A stretch of 7,659 nucleotides of DNA, taken from positions 1-7,659 of the forward strand of contig JAFUDW010000071.1 in the NCBI GenBank assembly GCA_017464225.1. The letters are read 5' to 3'. This DNA is from Clostridia bacterium. Lineage in GTDB: Bacteria > Bacillota_A > Clostridia > Christensenellales > Aristaeellaceae. Each line of letters starts with the position of its first letter. Positions within the stretch are counted from its first letter, which is position 1. Positions 5,304 through 7,659 of this stretch are shown one piece after another. The notes below the pieces were generated by a model. The model made no database searches, had not been told where the DNA came from, and saw nothing but the letters and a program-made list of their open reading frames with translations. The position numbers and the translations under genes were made by a program.

Positions 5304-6251
5304 ATGCAGCCAGCCGATATCGCCGCCCTGGCGCGGCGCGTGCAGGAGAATATCAGCCGCGTGATCGTGGGCAAGGAGGAAATGCTCACGCTGATGCTTT
5401 CGGCGCTCATCGCCCGGGGTCACGTGCTGCTGGAGGACGTGCCGGGCACCGGAAAGACCGTGACGGCCCGGTCGCTGGCAAAATCGCTTTCAGCCTCCTT
5501 CAGCCGCGTGCAGTTTACGCCCGATCTGCTGCCTTCGGATATCACCGGCACCCGGGTCTACCAGCCCGATAAGGGCCAATTCCTGTTCCATCCCGGTCCT
5601 GTGTTTGCCCAGATATTATTGGCGGATGAAATCAACCGCGCCACGCCGCGCACTCAGAGCGCATTGCTTGAGTGCATGGAGGAACGGCAGGTCACCGAGG
5701 GCGGCGTCACCTATCCGCTGCCCGCTCCCTTCCTGGTGATCGCCACCCAGAACCCGGTGGAAACGGCGGGCACCTTCCCGCTGCCCGAGGCGCAGCTGGA
5801 CAGGTTTCTGATGAAGCTTACCCCGGGCTATCCCGATGAAAACGAGGCCATGGAGATCATGGCGCGGTTCATGGGGAACCAGCCGCTTGAGGAGCTGCAG
5901 CCTGTGTGCGGCTGCGACGAGCTGCTGGAGGCCCAGGCGTCGCTTTCGCTCTGCGAGGTGCAGGAGGACGTGCGCCGCTATATCGCCGCCCTGTGCCGCC
6001 GCACCCGGGAGGATGAGCGCGTGCAGCTGGGCGTCAGCCCCCGCGGCATGCTGGCGCTGCTGCGCGCGTGCCAGGCGCTGGCGCTTATTCAGGGCCGCGC
6101 CTTTGTGATCCCCGACGACGTGCAGCGCCTGGCCGTTCCGGTGCTGGCGCACCGCGTGATCCCCAAGGGCTTTTCGGGCCGCGGCGAAGCCGCCCGGCAG
6201 GTGGTGCGCGAGGCGATAGAAGCAGTGCCCGCTCCCACCGAAGCGCGCTGA
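5304..6251 (+). CDS. MoxR family AAA+ ATPase
   Basis: The 315-residue product is full length for the MoxR family. Walker A is DVPGTGKT (45-52), Walker B is LLADEIN (105-111), sensor 1 is ATQNPVE (147-153), the LDRF arginine-finger region is at 165-168, and sensor 2 is in SPRG (245-248), followed by a C-terminal helical lid containing IPDDVQ. All key ATPase residues are present. MoxR proteins act as hexameric cytoplasmic chaperone-like ATPases that mature or insert partners, often vWA or DUF58 proteins encoded next door. The ATG at 5304 follows AGGAGG (5293-5298) by five bases. It leads an operon: the DUF58 gene starts one base after its stop. The substrate cannot be told from sequence alone. 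Confidence 0.95.
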   Translation: MQPADIAALARRVQENISRVIVGKEEMLTLMLSALIARGHVLLEDVPGTGKTVTARSLAKSLSASFSRVQFTPDLLPSDITGTRVYQPDKGQFLFHPGPVFAQILLADEINRATPRTQSALLECMEERQVTEGGVTYPLPAPFLVIATQNPVETAGTFPLPEAQLDRFLMKLTPGYPDENEAMEIMARFMGNQPLEELQPVCGCDELLEAQASLSLCEVQEDVRRYIAALCRRTREDERVQLGVSPRGMLALLRACQALALIQGRAFVIPDDVQRLAVPVLAHRVIPKGFSGRGEAARQVVREAIEAVPAPTEAR

Positions 6252-6252
6252 T

Positions 6253-7332
6253 ATGGATATCCTGCTGGCCGTTGCCGTGTTCATTGGGCTGGCGCTCCTG
6301 CAAAGCCTGCTCATCTCCCGTCTGGGCCTCCGGGGCTTTTCCTACCGGCGGTCTTTTTCCGCTGCCGACGCCGGCGTGGGGGACAGGATAGCCTTTGTGG
6401 AGGTCATCGCCAACCGCGGCTTAATGCTGCTGCCCTGGGTGCGGGTGGAGGCCCACATGCCCGCCTCCTTTGGCTTTCAGACACGGGAGGAGGTGGAGAT
6501 CCGGGGCGAGCACTACCACAAGAGCGTGTTCACGCTGACGCCCATGAGCCGGGTGACGCGGCGGCACCAGGTGGTTTGCCGCAGCCGGGGGCATTTTTGC
6601 CTGACCCAGGCGTCCGTGACGGCGGGCGACCTGCTGGGGCTGAGCGCCGTGAGCAGGGATGTGGACGCGCCTGCCGAAATCTATGTGTACCCTGCCCTGC
6701 TGAGCGAGGACGCCCTGCCCCTGCCCGCCACCCGCGCCCAGGGCGATGTCATCGTCAGCCGCTGGATCCAGCCCGACCCCTTTCTGGTGAACGGCATCCG
6801 GGCCTATCGGCAGGGCGATCCCCTGCGGGATATCCACTGGGCGGCCACGGCGCGCACCGGCCAGATGCAGGTGAAGACCCATGATTATACCGCCGATCCA
6901 CGGCTCATGGTGCTGATCAACGCCCAGCGCACGGAAAACCAGTGGGGCGATTTGATGGATTATGAGCAGGATCAGATAGAATACGCCATTTCGTTGGCGG
7001 CCACGCTGTGCCTGCGGGCGCTGGGACGGGGCTGCGAAGCCGGATTTGCCGCCAATATCCCGCTGGATGAGGAGGAGAGCTGGGCGTTCTCCGCGCCTGG
7101 CCGCGGAGCCGGGCGAGCGCAGGCGCTGCTGCGGGATTTTGCCCGCCTGCGCATCCGGCGGGTATGCTCTTTTCCCACCTTCCTGGAGCAGCTGCCGCCG
7201 ATGGAGAACACCGATTTTGTGATCATTTCCTGCTACGACAGCGAAACCATCCGCCGTCCCATGGAGATCATGCGAATGATGGGCAATACCGCCACGCTGT
7301 ACGTGCTGCCCGGGGAGGCCGATCATGCGTAA
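6253..7332 (+). CDS. DUF58 domain protein, membrane-anchored, MoxR partner
   Basis: The 359-residue product has one N-terminal membrane helix (about 3-22), a beta-rich region (about 27-160) and the DUF58 signature GIRAYRQGDPLRDIHW (181-196) followed by ATARTG and VKTHD. DUF58 proteins are vWA-related partners of MoxR ATPases. The position where a vWA MIDAS motif (DxSxS) would follow the strand LMVLI reads NAQRT (223-227), so metal binding by that motif is not expected. Most relatives have two membrane helices; only one is clear here. The ATG at 6253 lies one base after the moxR stop (6249-6251) with no good ribosome binding site, which suggests translational coupling. Its last eight bases overlap the next gene. 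Family call is firm; biochemical role is not known. Confidence 0.92.
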   Translation: MDILLAVAVFIGLALLQSLLISRLGLRGFSYRRSFSAADAGVGDRIAFVEVIANRGLMLLPWVRVEAHMPASFGFQTREEVEIRGEHYHKSVFTLTPMSRVTRRHQVVCRSRGHFCLTQASVTAGDLLGLSAVSRDVDAPAEIYVYPALLSEDALPLPATRAQGDVIVSRWIQPDPFLVNGIRAYRQGDPLRDIHWAATARTGQMQVKTHDYTADPRLMVLINAQRTENQWGDLMDYEQDQIEYAISLAATLCLRALGRGCEAGFAANIPLDEEESWAFSAPGRGAGRAQALLRDFARLRIRRVCSFPTFLEQLPPMENTDFVIISCYDSETIRRPMEIMRMMGNTATLYVLPGEADHA

Positions 7333-7659
7333 ACCGATGCTGGCCCTGGGGGGCTTCCTGCTGACGGCGCCGGTGTTCCTGCTGGCCGGGGCCGCGCTGA
7401 CGCCTGACCGCATGGCGATATGGCTGCTGCTGCCCGCCCTGGCGGCGCTGCTGCTTCCGGCCCTGGCGCAAAAGGACCGGGCCGCCCTGGCCATCGCCGA
7501 AAAGGCCGCCGGGGATTTGAGCGAATTGGTGCTGGCGCTCTTTCGGAAAGCGGGCCTGGAAACGGGGGAGTTGGCCTTAAACGGCAGCATCCTGCTGCAT
7601 TGCCCCCAAATTCGCGACCGGGTGGAAACGCTGGTGCGCGAAAAGCTGCCAAAGGTGGA
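7325..7659 (+). CDS. Unrecognised membrane protein, N-terminal part (runs off right edge)
   Basis: The frame is open for 111 codons to the window edge. Two hydrophobic segments (about residues 7-26 and 31-48) are followed by a soluble, mixed alpha/beta-looking region (about 52-111) with no motif I can name. The ATG at 7325 overlaps the end of the DUF58 gene by eight bases and has GGGGAGG (7312-7318) six bases upstream, so translation is well supported. In many MoxR-DUF58 operons the third gene is a membrane transglutaminase-like protein (TgpA type), which begins with several membrane helices; this product has only a two-helix hairpin before a soluble part, so it may be a small accessory membrane protein instead. 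Operon membership is clear; identity is unknown. Confidence 0.8.
   Translation, partial: MRKPMLALGGFLLTAPVFLLAGAALTPDRMAIWLLLPALAALLLPALAQKDRAALAIAEKAAGDLSELVLALFRKAGLETGELALNGSILLHCPQIRDRVETLVREKLPKV

Noticed and set aside
5616..6314. A 232-codon open frame on the minus strand
   Set aside because: Antisense to the moxR gene, which has all AAA+ motifs; no ribosome binding site or recognisable domain on this strand.
6421..7590. A 389-codon open frame on the minus strand
   Set aside because: It spans antisense to both the DUF58 gene and the next gene, whose frames, signatures and ribosome binding sites are convincing.

Overview
The window looks like chromosomal DNA of a GC-rich, low-oxygen Firmicute, probably an uncultured gut Clostridia lineage. 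This is inferred from strong AGGAGG-type ribosome binding sites, sigma-A-like promoters with TG-extended -10 boxes, an FHA gene overlapping a probable FtsW/RodA gene, and a Sel1-repeat exported protein; no marker gene fixes the taxon. Coding density is high and I see no mobile element, CRISPR array, tRNA or rRNA. No stretch over 300 bases lacks a gene.

The left two thirds is read on the minus strand. From right to left it holds: a secreted 743-residue Sel1-repeat protein (5146-2915); a Na+/phosphate-type symporter fused to a PhoU domain (2786-1152), ending at a clear intrinsic terminator; and then a new transcription unit with a membrane-anchored FHA-fold protein (1045-218), overlapping by four bases the start of a FtsW/RodA/SpoVE-like gene that runs off the left edge. 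The right third is read on the plus strand: a MoxR-type AAA+ ATPase (5304-6251), a DUF58 protein (6253-7332) and the start of an unrecognised membrane protein (7325 to the right edge), tightly packed as one operon.

Four promoters can be placed by eye, one before each transcription unit start. All have a 17-base spacer and a TG dinucleotide one base before the -10 box. The sel1-type gene and the moxR operon are divergent from a shared 157-base intergenic region.

Functionally this reads as envelope biology. The FHA/FtsW pair suggests cell-wall synthesis or division. The MoxR/DUF58 operon suggests ATP-driven maturation or assembly of an envelope-associated complex. The exported Sel1 protein is a repeat scaffold outside the membrane, and the symporter handles anion (probably phosphate) transport. 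I did not find a clearly new defence or mobile system. The points most worth a second look are the FHA domain lacking the usual phosphothreonine-contact residues, the internally duplicated Sel1 protein with a 12-bp minisatellite linker, the MIDAS-less DUF58 protein with its unrecognised third partner, and operator-like repeats at the transporter promoter.
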